From contig OX465596.1 in NCBI GenBank assembly GCA_950022295.1, positions 128,444,501 through 128,508,500 on the forward strand: a DNA stretch of 64,000 nucleotides, given 5' to 3'. The notes beneath the pieces are model-generated. The model ran no database searches, was not told where the DNA came from, and saw only the letters and a list, made by a program, of their open reading frames with translations. The position numbers and the translations under genes were made by a program. The DNA comes from Bromus sterilis. Its lineage: Eukaryota; Streptophyta; Magnoliopsida; Poales; Poaceae. This document shows positions 11,879 through 23,534 of the stretch, in pieces. How positions within the stretch are numbered: position 1 is the stretch's first letter; each line of letters starts with the position of its first letter.

Positions 11879-13498
11879 TGATACGTCCCAAACGTATCTA
11901 TAATTTCTGTTTGCTCCATGCATGTTTTGTGTGACTTTGCCATGATTTTCTTGAACTTTCATACACTTTTGAGCATATTTGGACTAATCTATTAACCCAG
12001 TGCACCCAGTTGCCAGTTGCTGTTTTCTGCTGTTTTTGTATTTCAGGTTTTCCGGCCTTTAAAGTGCTCCAAAAAATCCAGAAAAATCAGATAAAAAATT
12101 AGCGACCCGGAAGCTTCCGGAATCAGCAAGGTAGCGGAGGGGGGCCACCACCAGAAGACCAGGAGGATACCTAGCGCGGCCCCACCCTAGGCCACGCCAG
12201 GAGGCCTCCTGGCTTCCTGGTGGGTCCCCTCGACACCCCCTCCGCCTATATTTAGCCCTCGGGGTGGAAACCCCTAATATCGATCTCTTTTCCGCGAACT
12301 CGCCTCTGTACCGCCGCTGCCGCCGTTTCATGATCGGGGCTGCCTAGAGAAGCTGCCCCGGCACCTTGCCGGGAGGAAGAACCCCTTACGGGAGACCATC
12401 CATAGCCATGGACGCCTCCCGGATGTGCCGTGAGTAGTCCCCCTTGGACCATGGGTCCGTGACCAGTAGCTATGTGATGTACCTCTCCCCTCTTTGTGCT
12501 TCCACTTTCGATACCTCGTGAGCTGCCTCACAAGATCGATGCACTTTTGTAGTTTCTGCTGTTGCTATGCTGAGTTTGCTGGGATCTGATGGATTATGAG
12601 ACTATGTTCAGATTGTGATGAGTAATATATTTGGTTCTTCTCTTTTATATTTTGTTCTTGAGTAAATTCTTGCATTTCTCCGTTGCAGTATTTTGCTTTG
12701 GCCAAGTAGTTTGCTTGCAACTCCAAGAGGGAGCGCTATGCTTGATTGTGTGTTCAGCCCCCTGATGTTTAGCTTGAGTGACAGAAACATGAGACTAGGG
12801 GATGTGTTGTTGCCACCAGGGATAAAACAACGGTGCTTGTACCCGCGGGTGCAAGGATTGTTTACTTTATGCAAAGTTCTTTTAATGCAGTTGTTTGTTT
12901 CTTTGAGTTTACACTTTGGGTGGGATTCGTAACTTAATACCAGCGAGATGTTCTGGATAGATATCTCAAGGTGGATGATTCGTAGTAGATGCAGTTGGAT
13001 TTCGGTCTACTTACAGTGGCGTATTTCCCATTTCTTTTAAGCCCTTCCTTTCTTTGCAGCATAGTTAGCATTGCGGTGCCTTCATAATTCTGTCAATTGC
13101 CCAGCTGTGATTTGTTTACCTCGCTAGCACTTTTATCGTCTTTTGGGAGAGAGACATCCCTAGTGAAAATCACGGGACCCCGGTCCATCTTCACATTATT
13201 GTTTACACCCTTAGTTTACTTTCAGTCTTTACTTTCAGTTCCACTTTTATCTCTTGCGTTGATCCTTTGTAAACAGCAAGGCCAGAGGAATTGACAACTC
13301 CTCTGTACTCGTTGGGAGCAAAGTTATTTGTATCTGTGTGCAGGTCCACGTCAAGCGCCGTGACACCTACTTGTATCTCTTGAAGTCCTACTGGTTCGAT
13401 ACTCAACCTTAGAATCTTTGCTAAGGGAAACTTGCTGCTACACTGCATCTCACCTTCCACTTGGGGTAACCAACGAGGATAGTTGCCACTCTGTATCA
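11879..13498 (+). repeat. 3' LTR of retrotransposon A
   Basis: It starts TGATACGTCCCAAACG and ends CTGTATCA, followed by the duplicated TCAAC. It is clearly diverged from the 5' LTR. Confidence 0.93.
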
Positions 13499-13615
13499 TC
13501 AACACATGCCCCCATGTTTTTCGGCAAAACTTGTATGTTTGGCACACTAATATATGCATGATATATCATGTTTTTATATTAAGTGTCATCTTCTAATTAA
13601 TATTTTGCAGAAACT

Positions 13616-14136
13616 ATGGACGCTCATCCAAGAAACTTAGAAGAAGAAGATTTGTTGGGGCAATCATCCGCGAAGGACCGTTGTTAGAACCGTTGTTACT
13701 GCGCGACGTCGTCCGGGAAGGAGGTAGTGATGTCTTATCGTTTCTGAACGACACCGATGGTCTGGAAGAAGAGGCTGAAGCAGGCTCTGGTGATCGGACA
13801 ATGGAGATGGAAGGACCTTATGATGGCTCCGGTGAGCGAACGGAGGAAGGAAACGACGGCTCCGGTGAGCGAACGGAGGAAGGAGTTGTTGCAAAGTCCG
13901 GCGAGGTATATATATTAATTGATGCATTAATTGTTTTGGTATGTACACATTTAACTCTCTTCTTTCTTCTTTTCTAGCCCTCCGGATCCGGATCGAGCCA
14001 AACCTCGGTAACGAGACGAGGCCCGAAGAAAAAGTTACGCTCAGATGAAAGGTTCACGATCACCGGCATCAGTATAGTTGGCCAACCGATTCAACCCAGC
14101 CAGACCAAGGAATCATTTTCTGCTCAGTGTGGGGTT
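13616..14136 (+). pseudogene. CACTA-1 ORF2, segment 1
   Basis: This is the first coding part of the second CACTA-1 ORF. It begins after an intron ending TTTTGCAG just before 13612, with an ATG at 13616. The frame opened there hits a stop at about 13685, while the neighbouring frame is open from 13681 and reads an acidic stretch with three near-repeats of GSGERTEEG. An intron with donor GTATATAT (about 13906) and acceptor TTCTAG (13977) follows. The frame then reads into the CACTA-2 insertion at 14137. Removing CACTA-2 and one copy of GTT joins CGV directly to LVRDMIP on the far side. The family is the plant Ptta/En/Spm Transposase_24 type. The start codon is uncertain because of the frame change. 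Confidence 0.7.
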
Positions 14137-14470
14137 CACTACTGGAAACCTGAAGTTTGCCATGTGTCATCGTCTTTGCCGTCTGTATTCCATCGGGGCA
14201 GACGACAAAGAGAATGTTTGTCGTCTGCTACCCTAAATACAGACGACAAAACACATGACATATGGCAAACTGTTTGTATGCCGTCTGCTTTTAATAAACG
14301 GACAGTAAAGACCTCTTTACCGTCCGTGCGCAGACGGCAAAGCCCCAGGTGGGCCCTCCCAGACCGTTCCACGAGTGGCAGTTAACGGCCAGGAGCTTTG
14401 CCGTCTGCCCCTGACGGCAAAGCGTAATTTTCCGTCCTGGGGCACACGACAAAGCTCCTGGCCGTTAACT
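14137..14470. repeat. 5' TIR and subterminal motif array of CACTA-2
   Basis: CACTACTGGAA is followed by repeated GCCGTCTGC-type units in both orientations (for example at about 14175, 14219, 14280, 14320 and 14400). These are probable binding sites for the element's ORF2 protein. Confidence 0.85.
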
Positions 14471-14797
14471 GCCCGTCGTCCTCCTCTGTCTCCCACTCTC
14501 TCCACTCTCTCTCGCCCGTGCCTCCCTTCTGCCCGTGCCCCATGCCGCCGCCACGCCCTCACCGTCGCCGCCGCCGCGCCCTCGCTGTCTCCGCCGCCGC
14601 GCCCGCACCCACCGCCGTCGTCTCCTGCTCCTACCCGCCCCGCCCCCACCCGCCTCAGTCCGCCCCCTCCCTCGCCAGATCCCACCCGACCCGCCCCGCC
14701 CACCGCCGTCGTCTCCGGCTCCGGCGCCGCTGACCTCCTCCGCCAGCCGCCGTCAAGCCACCGCCCACCTCCTCCACCTCCACCCCCACTCCGGCCG
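14471..14797 (+). other. GC-rich 5' leader exon of CACTA-2
   Basis: A C-rich stretch ends at a good splice donor, CCGGCCG|GTGAGC (GT at 14798). Its open frames are proline/alanine/arginine-rich in every phase, which indicates composition rather than protein. Interpreted as a 5' untranslated exon. A second small leader exon probably occupies 15531-15601 (acceptor TAATGTGCAG, donor GGTGAGC). Confidence 0.45.
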
Positions 14798-15084
14798 GTG
14801 AGCCCCCCCTCCTCCCTCTCTGTGTTTTGTTTTTTTTCTCTGTTTTTGTTAGATTTGTTAGTATTAGTGTTGTTCACATTGTAGTTTAGTGTTAGGTTAG
14901 TCATATTTTAGATTAGAAAATTTAGTTAGGTTAGTATTGTTACTGATTTTAATTGCTACTATTTTTAATATAATTTAGTTAGTTTTTAATTGCTACTATT
15001 CAGTTAGTTTATTGTAGTTAGTTAGTTTTATTTAGTTTTACTTATTAGTTGTAGTTAGTTTTTTTAGTTAAATTTAGTTCGAAG

Positions 15085-15440
15085 AAGGAAAGAATTAGAA
15101 AATAAAAATAATTAGAAAAGGAGAAGGAAGAAGAAGAAGAGAAGAAGAAGAGGAGAAATAGAAGAGGAAGAAAAAGAAGAAGAGGACAAAGAATAATAAG
15201 AAGAAGACGAGAAGGAAGAAGAAGAAGAAGAAGAGGAGAAGGAAGAAGAAGAAGAAGAAGAATAGGAGAAAGAAGAATAAGAAGAAGAGGAGAAGGAAGA
15301 AGAAGAAGAAGAAGAAGAAGAAGAAGAGAAGGAAGAAGAAGAAGAATACGATAAAGAAGAATAAGAAGAAGAGGAGAAGGAAGAATAGGAAAATAAGAAG
15401 ATTTATAAAAGGAAAAGAAATAGATGAAGGAAAAGAAAAG
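15085..15440 (+). repeat. (GAA/GAAGAG)n purine-rich microsatellite
   Basis: About 350 bp of almost pure purine built of GAA, GAAGAG and GGAGAA units lies within the leader intron of CACTA-2. The minus-strand open frame of phenylalanine codons across it is an artefact of composition. Confidence 0.9.
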
Positions 15441-15814
15441 GAAAAGAAATAGAATAAGAATAAGTAGAGGTAGAAGATGTAATTACCGGGACAAAATGTA
15501 TGTATTGATCGGTTGCTTTTTAATGTGCAGTACTTTCCCTGCGATGGTCTGGTGTTCCAGGACCTCCCCTTGTGTTCGACGATCTCCCCCTGCACTCGAG
15601 GGTGAGCAGAATATGTCATATCCTCCTGACCCCCCTTCCTTTGCTCTGTTCCGGTCTTTGTGCCGATGACACTAGCTAGCTATCGGTAGATTCAATATAC
15701 AATCATGTAACCAGTATGTGTCTCCCGTTCGAAAGGATTACAGTATAAATATGCATTTATTTGCATATTTATAATAGTAATTCTTTCGAATTGTCCGACG
15801 TTATCCATGGACAG

Positions 15815-16027
15815 CCCGAGTATGTGTAGATTGGGTCGTTTTTCCATGCTCTGTTCCTGATCCGACATGGAATTTCGTCAGCGCCTCCCTATTGTTCTCC
15901 GGATACACAACCTCTCGGCTTGTTGTCGAGACGTGTATTAGGAGAACAATGGGGAGGTGCTGCCGAAATTCTGCGTCGGGTCGGGAGCAGAGCATGGGAA
16001 AACAAACCCAATCTACACATACTCGGG
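15815..16027. repeat. 213-bp imperfect palindrome (foldback) inside CACTA-2
   Basis: The left arm begins CCCGAGTATGTGTAGATTGG and the right arm ends in its near-perfect reverse complement (...CCAATCTACACATACTCGGG). Pairing continues inward through CATGCTCTG, GAATTTCG and CATTGTTCTCC with some mismatches, leaving a short loop around 15905-15935. RNA from this stretch would form a long hairpin. It has no clear target-site duplication, so it seems to be part of the element rather than a separate insertion. Confidence 0.85.
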
Positions 16028-16173
16028 TGGGATTAGGACCTATCTTTACCTATTAGTGTGTAGGTTAATTAATTGCGTATGACGTAGATATGTATGATAA
16101 AAGCAATAAAAAGTGGACGTAATTAAATTGACAAACTTGTATATTTGTTGTTTAGTAGCTAGCTAGTGACAAG

Positions 16174-18158
16174 ATGAGCAATGATCATGCCTGGATGTAC
16201 ACCGGTCTCCCTAATCAGAAAGAGATGACCACTGAATGGGCAATGAAAACCAAGGACTTTCTGAGAGTCCAAGGGCTTGGTTCAATCTTGAAAGGGGGCA
16301 TATGAGGGAAATTATCTTGTGGGTGCAAAAACGTTTGATGTTCCCCGATGGGTATGCAGCGAATCTGAGGAGGGGAGCTAGTCCAGAAAAATTGAAAATA
16401 TTTGGGCTCAAGAGTCATGATTGGCACATATGACTTGATCGGGTAATGCTGGTGATGTTGCGCGGCTATATCCCCGAGGAAGAATGGCTAGTACTAGCAG
16501 AACTGAGCTATTTCTTCCGTGTTCTTTGTGCTAAAGAACTATCCGATGGCGTGCTAGAAGACATGGAAGATACGGCGGCGGAGTTTCTCTGCAACTTAGA
16601 AAAGATCTTTCCACCGGTTTTTTTTAATCCGATGCAGCATTTGATATTGCATCTCCCGACCGAGGCAAGATTGGGTGGCCCTGTGCAAAACCGTTGGTGC
16701 TATTCAACCGAGAGAATGCAGAAGACGCTTCGAGAAAAATGTAAAAATAAATGTAAAATTGAAGCATCCATGGCCGAGACATTCATTATCGAGGAGGCGG
16801 CAAACTTCGTGACAGCACACTATGAAGCCAAAAATCGCCATTTGCATAATCCAAAGCCTCGATACAATATTGGCGACCCCGAACGACGTCAATCAAACCT
16901 CATCCTATTCAAAGGGAAGCTTGGATCTGTTGGTGCTTCGAGAAATATGATTTTGGATCTCGAAGAATGGAGGACCCTTACGTTGTATATCTTTACCAAC
17001 CTAACAGAAGTGCATCCGTACATCGAGTAAGTGCTCGGTACGTAAAATGTTTTGCAAGTTCTTATAATTCTGGTGTCTTATTCACATCAATTGGTACAGT
17101 CGATACGTCGCCCAATACTCGAATGGAGCGGTTATTGAAAGGGATTCCATCGCAGAGTATTAGCTTCTCACCAAACATGGACACGGAAATCCCGGTTTCA
17201 TCTCTTGGTTCAAACGAACGGTAACTACCATTGATAAAGGGTTTCATTTGTTGTTCATATTTCTGAGTAATATACCAATCTTTTCCTATTAAACTTATAG
17301 GCAAATTCACCTGACGAGCCTATAGACGCCGAAGTGAGACAAGTCGCTAATGGTTTTGACTTTAAGGTCCGTACATTTGAGAAATACGATATCAACGGGT
17401 ATCGCTTTCGTACCGTTGGTAAAGAAAAAATAATACCCGATCGAACATCTACAAATTCGGTTGTGTCGGCTGTTGGCGAAGGAGGAATCGAATATTATGG
17501 AAGAGTTGAAGCAATATACGAACTTCTATTCTATGGTGAAAATCCTCCGAACGTCTTTGTCTTCAAATGTCATTGGTTTCTTCCGTCGGATACTAGACGG
17601 ACTCATGAACATGTAGGTCTAGTCGAAATTCGACAAGACACACATTTCAATGTCCACGATGTCTATATTATGGCTCAACAGGCCACCCAGGTTTTCTATC
17701 TATCATACCCCTGCCAAACGGTTGAAAACCTGAAAGGTTGGGATGTCGTTTATGATGTGCCGCCACATCTTAGACCACCTCCCCCCAATGAAGATGATTA
17801 TGAGCCTCACATTAACCCGGAGACATATGAAGGAGAATTCTTCCAAGAAACCTGGAGCCTGAAAAAACGTTTCCGAAACCGCTCTACACAACCTGAGAAC
17901 ATGGAACAAGAGAATGAGAGTGAACCCGATACCGATGATGAGGAAGAAGCCCATACCAATGATGTGCAAGATCCTCCTGAAGAAGAAGAGGTTACTGCTC
18001 CAGATGACTTGTCAATGCTTGACCGTTTACAGAAAGGTCTTCCAAATGTTGGTGTTGTTGAACCCGACGATGCCGTCATTTACGACGACACGCGTGATAG
18101 TGATGACGATCCATCAATTGATCCAGGAGAAGAGACGGATGATCCCGACTATTGTTAG
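16174..18158 (+). pseudogene. CACTA-2 transposase remnant with deleted core
   Basis: The ATG at 16174 begins a short stretch containing AWMYTG, like the start of Transpos_assoc domains. By about 16280 the sequence jumps to the C-terminal half of the TNP2 family (MREIILWVQKRL...), so the central Transposase_21 region with the catalytic residues is missing. DUF4218-like sequence covers about 16302-16900, with a stop at 16431-16433, and 16446-17030 is open. DUF4216-like sequence is in the ORF 17334-18158, ending in a D/E-rich tail. Two AT-rich introns or gaps lie between (about 17030-17100 and 17222-17300). It cannot encode an active transposase. Confidence 0.85.
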
Positions 18159-18382
18159 TTGTATGAATCCCAACTTTAAATATACTTATATATTCTCATT
18201 ATAGTAATTACTTTTTTTCTTTTGTAGTAGTATTATTTATTTTTCTCATTTGTACTAATTTCTTTTACTATGCTTTCTGGTAGGTTCGTGACAGATATGG
18301 AGGGCGAGACCTCCGCGGGTGGTTCTTTGTCACGAGGTAGGGCCGGGGTACTACGCTCGCACCAGGGACTCTACGGAGGTCT

Positions 18383-21300
18383 TTGCTCGAGAGTATGTCC
18401 TCGCCTCCTACTTCTGAGGTGCCCAAGGGGAGAGGAGGTCGGACGAAGAGGGGCGGTAGAGGAGGAAAAGCAGGTGGTGGCCGCACGAGAGGTAGGCGGA
18501 CAGTTGCGCCTTCCTCGCCATCACCTCCGGCTGATTCACCAGAGCACAGGGTGGATCCCTCGTCGGAGAGTCCCGTAGTGGAGGAGGAGGCTACATCCGA
18601 GCGCACGTCCTGGGGTCCGTGGCCGGAGGTGGAGACACCCGAGGGGGAGGTTGGTGAAGAGGAGGCGGTTCCCACTGATGATGAGGCCGAGGGGGCTGAG
18701 GGTAACACCGTGTACCAGGGTGGGGGTACACGCCTCCCGGCTGAGCGGGTGACTCCCTCCCATAGTTCGTTAATTACGCCTGATGGAGAGACGTAAGTGC
18801 ACTTAATTACTTTGTTTCAGTACGTCGAGGTTTATGCAAATATCTGATGGCTTTTTTACTTTTTTGTATTCCAGGGGTTGGGCATACCACTACTGAAAAA
18901 ATGGCCTTTAATGGCGCACCTTTTTTTGCTAGTAATGGCGCATCCGGTACGCCATTACTAGCACGCCATTACTAACACTTAGTAATGGCGCACATTCAGT
19001 GCGCCATTACTAATGGTGCACCACATACGCGTCATTACTACCTCTACTGGTGCGCCACTGGACACCCATTTTTTTTTATTTTTTTTCTAATTTTTTTGAA
19101 TTTGGAAGGAGGGAACATTGTGCGCCATTAGTAACTTTTTTTATATATTTTTTTCAATTTTTTTATTTCTTAATCTCGAGTCACTACGGCTTAATCTCAA
19201 GTCAAATTGCACTCCGTGGTCAAACTTCCCGGAAGGTGACCCATCCTCACACTACTCCAGCCCCAGCACGCTTAACTTCTTAGTTCCATTCACCTCTTGC
19301 CCCACCTCACCTCACAAGCACTTGTTGATATATGTATCATATCAATCCTATTAAACCTTGTTCATGTCTAGGACCTTGTTCATGTCCATGGGTGTGATGA
19401 AATGGTGAACTTTTTTTGAAACTTAACGACCAGTGTCCTATCATATTTTGAACTTTTTTTAAAAAAGTTTCAAAAAAAAATCAATTTTTTTTCTGTTACT
19501 AGTGGCGCACTTTTCAAATAGTGCGCCATTAGTAAGTTTGAATTATTTTTCATTTTTTTGCCCTCTAGATCTTCAAAGCCCCGTAACTTTTTTTCTGTTA
19601 GGTTTTTGAGGATTCTAAAAATGTTCAACGGTTACACCCGTTGAATTTGGATATAACTTTTCGAGTAGATGATTTTTCATATAAAAAACTTTTTCATAGG
19701 AGGTCGTATGCAAAAGTTAAGCCCATTTTACACAATTCTCGAGAGATTTTGCAAAAAAAGTCAAAAGTCATGTTTCTAAATTTTCCTAACAACTAGACCA
19801 CATATCTCATGGGAATCTTATTTTATTTTATTTTTTTGACATTTCTATCATTTTCGTTTATTTTTTTAAACTGAAAAGGCGGTCCACGGAGGGGGGGTGC
19901 ATTTGGTAAAAAATTGGCCACCTCAGAAAGTTAGTAATGACGCACCTTCACAAAGTGCGCCATTACTATGCCTTTGACTGGGTCAACCTTGGACAAAGAC
20001 ATAGTAATGGCACACTTTGTAAAGGTGCGCCATTACTATGTTTGACATAGTAATGGCACACCTTCAAAAAGTGCGCCATTATTATGTCTTTGACTGGGTC
20101 AAACCTTGGTCAAACATAGTAATGGCGCACCCTTCGCCAAGTGCGCCATTACTATGTCACCTTACTAATGGCGCACTTATAAAAATATAAGTGCGCCATT
20201 ACTATGTCCAGGAATGGGTCAAACCTTGGTCAAACATAGTAATGGCGCACTTTTCACCAGGTGTGCCATTACTGTTTAGGTTACTAATGGCGCCCTGCAC
20301 ATGGTGCGCCATTACTAAATAGTAATGGCGCACCACATGTATAGTGCGCCATTAGTGTCAATATTATCTATAGTTGTTTTTCCAGTAGTGTACGCCTCGC
20401 GTGTCCGCAATCCCAACGGCATCCTTGGTGTGCTCATCAGGCAGAATTTCCCGGGGTTGGTTCAGTTGCCCGATGATGATTCACCTTCGCAGCCTGGACT
20501 CTTTTGGGAGCACTAAATAGTTGCCGAGGCCCCGTCAAATACGACCGTCAATGGGGTCGAATGCCACACCAGAGCGGACATGGTGTTGAACGGCTTTTGG
20601 GTAATTTCTCTTTCGCACAATGAGAACTTGAGAATAGCTAGGTAGTTGATGCACTCATCAGTGTTGTCTCGTGATATTAATTTCAGGTCTATTACAAGGT
20701 CGAAGAGTCCATGGAGGAGGAGGCGGGAAAGGTGCTCATCCAAGAGTGTAGGCGGCTCTTGCAGAACACAAGGCACGAGATGCGAGTGCAGGCGATCCGT
20801 GACTACTACGCCAAGCGTGGCCTTAAGTGTAGCAAGTCGGAATGCCGAAAGAAATATCTTTTGAGGGACCAGTACATGATTGTAACCCCTTCTTGCGTCT
20901 TTCAGTTCCGTTGATTTGATTCCTAGCTAGCTAGACCTATAATAGCTAATCTTCCTGTTTACTAACTTAGGCGCCACCGAGATGGTGTGCGGATAAGATG
21001 GATTGTTGGGAGGTCATTGTCGACTAGTGGTGCTCAGAAGCCTAGTTGGCCGCCCACAACAATGCCAAGGACCGGCGCGCCAAGATGGTTGGTGTGCCAC
21101 ACCATCAAGGCAGCCGCAACTTAGCTGGTTACGGGCAAAAATGGGTATGTGTGTTTTTCTAATATTGTCTTTTTACGCACCCACAACTTAGCCGTTTACT
21201 AATATTGTGCTTTGCTTTGTCTTTTAGGCGGAGCATAATAAAACAGAGCCGCTTGGGGTGTTCGACAATTATGGCATGGCCCATACAGTGTCGTACAAGA

Positions 21301-22184
21301 AGGCCAAGGCACTCTCAGAGTCGGATATTGCCACTCCATCGACTTTCACCAACGTTACCGCCTACGGTAAGATGAAGGATTATACCGAGGTGACGAAGGA
21401 GAAGCACGGGCAGGATTATACCCCGGTTGGGAAGCCTATTGACCCGGAGCTGGTGATGATCTCTGGTGGAGGAAGGCGCCATGGCGCCATGGCCATTGGA
21501 GATAAGTTGATTCGATGCAATAGGACTCTTCCTGAGATCAAGGCGCGCCAAACGAGTTCTTCTCCTTCTATAAGGACTCGTGCGCGGCTAGTCGATCCCG
21601 CTATCGAGGTTAGCCATAAGGACTCTTGCATTCTTGTGTTCTCTCATCGAATATTACAGTGCTAACTACAGGAGTGGGGTTGCAGGAAGCTCTTGAGAGA
21701 GAGCGACAGAATACCCATCGGATACTCGAGGAGAAGGAGCGGTTGGCGGAGGAGAAGGCAGCAGAGAGAGAGCGGTTGGCGGAGGAGAGGACGGCGAAGG
21801 CTCTTGAGGAGGCTTCGGCACGCCACGATGCGTCGAACCGGGCCTTGTACGAGCTCATCGTGGTAAGTCACTTGTTCATATTCATCCAAAGAATGCATGT
21901 TATAATGTTTGTTTATATTAGGAATTAATATGATTGACTCGTGGAATACAAATGTGTGGACTATGTGCGAGAAGACTGGCCAGGCCGCTCCACCGATGTC
22001 GATCATTTCTCCTGTGGGGACGGTGAGTATCTTTCAATGATCATCAATACCTTATTGAGTGGCGTCGTGCTAACCGCTTGTTGATCTTTTTGTGCAGCAT
22101 AACTCTCGTGCTGCATCCCATGACCCTTCTCCCCTGTCAACCTCAGGCAACCCGACTGATGCTTCTCAGCCACCTCAGCCTTGA
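18383..22184 (+). pseudogene. CACTA-2 ORF2 (Transposase_24-like), interrupted by CACTA-3
   Basis: The first exon (18383 to about 18793) encodes a G/R-rich basic stretch and then an acidic E/P-rich part, ending at donor ACG|GTAAG-like sequence near 18794. After acceptor TTCCAG (18873) the frame GWAY is interrupted by CACTA-3 and resumes at 20391 with ASRVRNPNGILGVLIRQNFP. Further exons are at about 20688-20880 (MEEEAGKV...), 20972-21145 (with two in-frame stops), 21228-21610 and 21684-21862, the last an E/R-rich coiled coil with two near-repeats of ERLAEEK/R. A short tail ends at 22184. It probably binds the terminal motifs. Premature stops near 20516 and 21040 mark it as decayed. Confidence 0.7.
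18888..20390. mobile_element. CACTA-3: 1.5-kb non-autonomous CACTA element
   Basis: It has termini CACTACTGAAAAAA and TTTTTCCAGTAGTG and is flanked by duplicated TAC (18885-18887 and 20391-20393). It contains no transposase. Both ends are packed with the motif GTGCGCCATTAC and its complement GTAATGGCGCAC, more than a dozen times in total and often as facing pairs. The middle (19040-19900) is AT-rich and non-coding. It inserted into an exon of CACTA-2 ORF2. Confidence 0.95.
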
Positions 22185-22239
22185 GGGCTACACTCCGGTA
22201 ATTTGTGTTCTATATTTTTCTTTATAAATGCTTAGTTAG

Positions 22240-22680
22240 TTTGAAATTGCATATTTAGCTTCTGAAACCCTATATTTATTCGAAAAATGCCATACTTTGC
22301 CTATTTTACACAAAAAGGACATATTTAGCTTAGGTAGTTCCAAAACTAACATAATCAACTTAGTTTGCTCACAAAATCTCAAAGTTATCTTAATTGGGTC
22401 AAAAAATGCTAAAGCTAGCTTAAATTGGCTCAACAATTGTTAAAGTTTGCTTAGTTGCTCAAAAATGCTGAAGTTAGCTCAATTTCCTCAAAATATGCTA
22501 AATCTAGCTTAATTTGATCACCATTGCTTATGTTAGCTTTGTTTGCTCAAAAGAAAAGAAGAAAATAGAAGAAGAAGGAGAGGATCTTTTCTTCTTCTCC
22601 TTCTCTTTTTTCTTCTTCTGCTTCTTCTTCTTCTCATTTTACTTCTTATTCTACTTGTTCTTCTTATAACTTTCTTAGCT
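22240..22680 (+). repeat. Degenerate minisatellite followed by a purine/pyrimidine tract
   Basis: From 22240 to about 22550 there are loose repeats of about 32 bp built on TCAAAAATGCTAAAG.TAGCTTAATTTGC. At 22550-22680 an A/G-rich run (GAAGAAGAAGG) faces a C/T-rich run (CTTCTTCTCC), a small inverted repeat. It is the 3' untranslated part of CACTA-2. The rest up to 23015 is AT-rich with no gene. Confidence 0.7.
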
Positions 22681-23019
22681 TCATTTTGCAGATTTGCTTC
22701 AAGGGAGTAGTCATGCTATGATGGAGTGCTGCATTTGGACTTGTAGCTTAGTTTTATAAACTATTTTGGTCACTTGTGTGTTTGATAGTTGCTGGTTTAC
22801 TATGTACTATGTATATATTGTGTTTGGAGAACATGTGTTTGATCACTTGTGTGTTTGAGACTATATATGATGGGATTGATGAACATATATGAATAGTTTT
22901 GGTTGATCAACATGTGTGGGTTCTTATATTGCTTTTGGAGAACATGTATATGTCTATATATTGCTATATTTTTGTCGAATGCAGGGATTTAAAAGAAAAC
23001 AGAAAAAACAGTGGCTATC

Positions 23020-23534
23020 CAGGCTCTTTGCCGTCTGCAATCAGTCGGCAAAGAGCTTTGCCGTCTGCTGGTGGTCGGCAAAGGTGACATGTGGCACCCA
23101 GCTGTGCAATCTGGGAACAGACTGGGTGCCATTTGGTCCATATGCCGTCCGCATAAGTATGGCAGACGGGAAAGAACATTACTATGCCTTCTGCCCGACA
23201 GACGGCAAATATCTGATGAGAGGTGACATCTTGATGACGTCATCAGATCTGTGCCGTCTATCGGTAGACGCCACACCCCTCCGTTAACGGCTGACGGAGG
23301 GGCTTGTAACCTTTTTGCCGTCAGACTGTCGTTGCCGTCTACTTGCCAGTATGCTGTTGGCAAAGGGCTTTGCCGTCCGTCGATTATGTGCAGACGGCAA
23401 AGCACCTATTTGCCGAAGAAACTGTTGACAGGAGCTGTGCCGTCCGGGGGAAGACGACAAAACTCTTTGCCGACAGCTAAAGGTGTGTTTGCCGTCTGCC
23501 AAGGCAGATGGCAAACAAGAGAATTCCAGTAGTG
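23020..23534. repeat. 3' subterminal motif array and TIR of CACTA-2
   Basis: Dense TTTGCCGTCTGC-type units occur in both orientations and end at TTCCAGTAGTG. This mirrors 14137-14470. Confidence 0.87.

Larger units (their letters stand above)
5949..13498 (+). mobile_element. Retrotransposon A: non-autonomous LTR element, tRNA-Asp primed
   Basis: The element has two LTRs of about 1.62 kb beginning TGATACGTCCC and ending CTGTATCA. It is flanked by the 5-bp duplication TCAAC (5944-5948 and 13499-13503). The internal region has a primer-binding site matching the 3' end of plant tRNA-Asp, a short degenerate gag-like ORF and a long non-coding stretch, but no protease, reverse transcriptase or integrase. 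It must have been mobilised in trans. The tRNA-Asp site and TGATACGTC ends suggest the Athila branch of Gypsy elements. By eye the first 270 bp of the two LTRs differ at roughly 15-20 sites, so the insertion is clearly older than element D. Confidence 0.92.
14137..23534 (+). mobile_element. CACTA-2: internally deleted CACTA transposon
   Basis: It starts CACTACTGGAAACC and ends TTCCAGTAGTG, flanked by the 3-bp duplication GTT (14134-14136 and 23535-23537). Terminal arrays of a TTTGCCGTCTGC-like motif occupy 14160-14470 and 23020-23520. Inside are a GC-rich leader, a transposase with its catalytic middle deleted, a second ORF and the nested CACTA-3. It lacks the transposase core and so would need a helper. 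It interrupts ORF2 of CACTA-1 exactly between codons once the duplication is counted once. Confidence 0.95.

Noticed and set aside
14375..14884. 169-codon proline/arginine-rich open frame
   Set aside because: All three frames of this GC-rich leader are open and compositionally biased. It ends past a good splice donor and matches no family, so it is treated as untranslated leader.
15095..15619. Minus-strand ORF of phenylalanine/leucine runs
   Set aside because: It is a translation of the (GAA)n microsatellite, not a protein.
15815..16027. The foldback as an independent MITE insertion
   Set aside because: No flanking target-site duplication could be found. It was kept as an internal palindrome of CACTA-2.
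18888..20390. Possible CRISPR-like array of GTGCGCCATTAC
   Set aside because: Motif spacing and orientation are irregular, and the element has clear CACTA ends and a 3-bp duplication.
22240..22550. Possible CRISPR-like regular repeats
   Set aside because: Units are degenerate with no unique spacers, and the organism is a plant. It is a decayed minisatellite.
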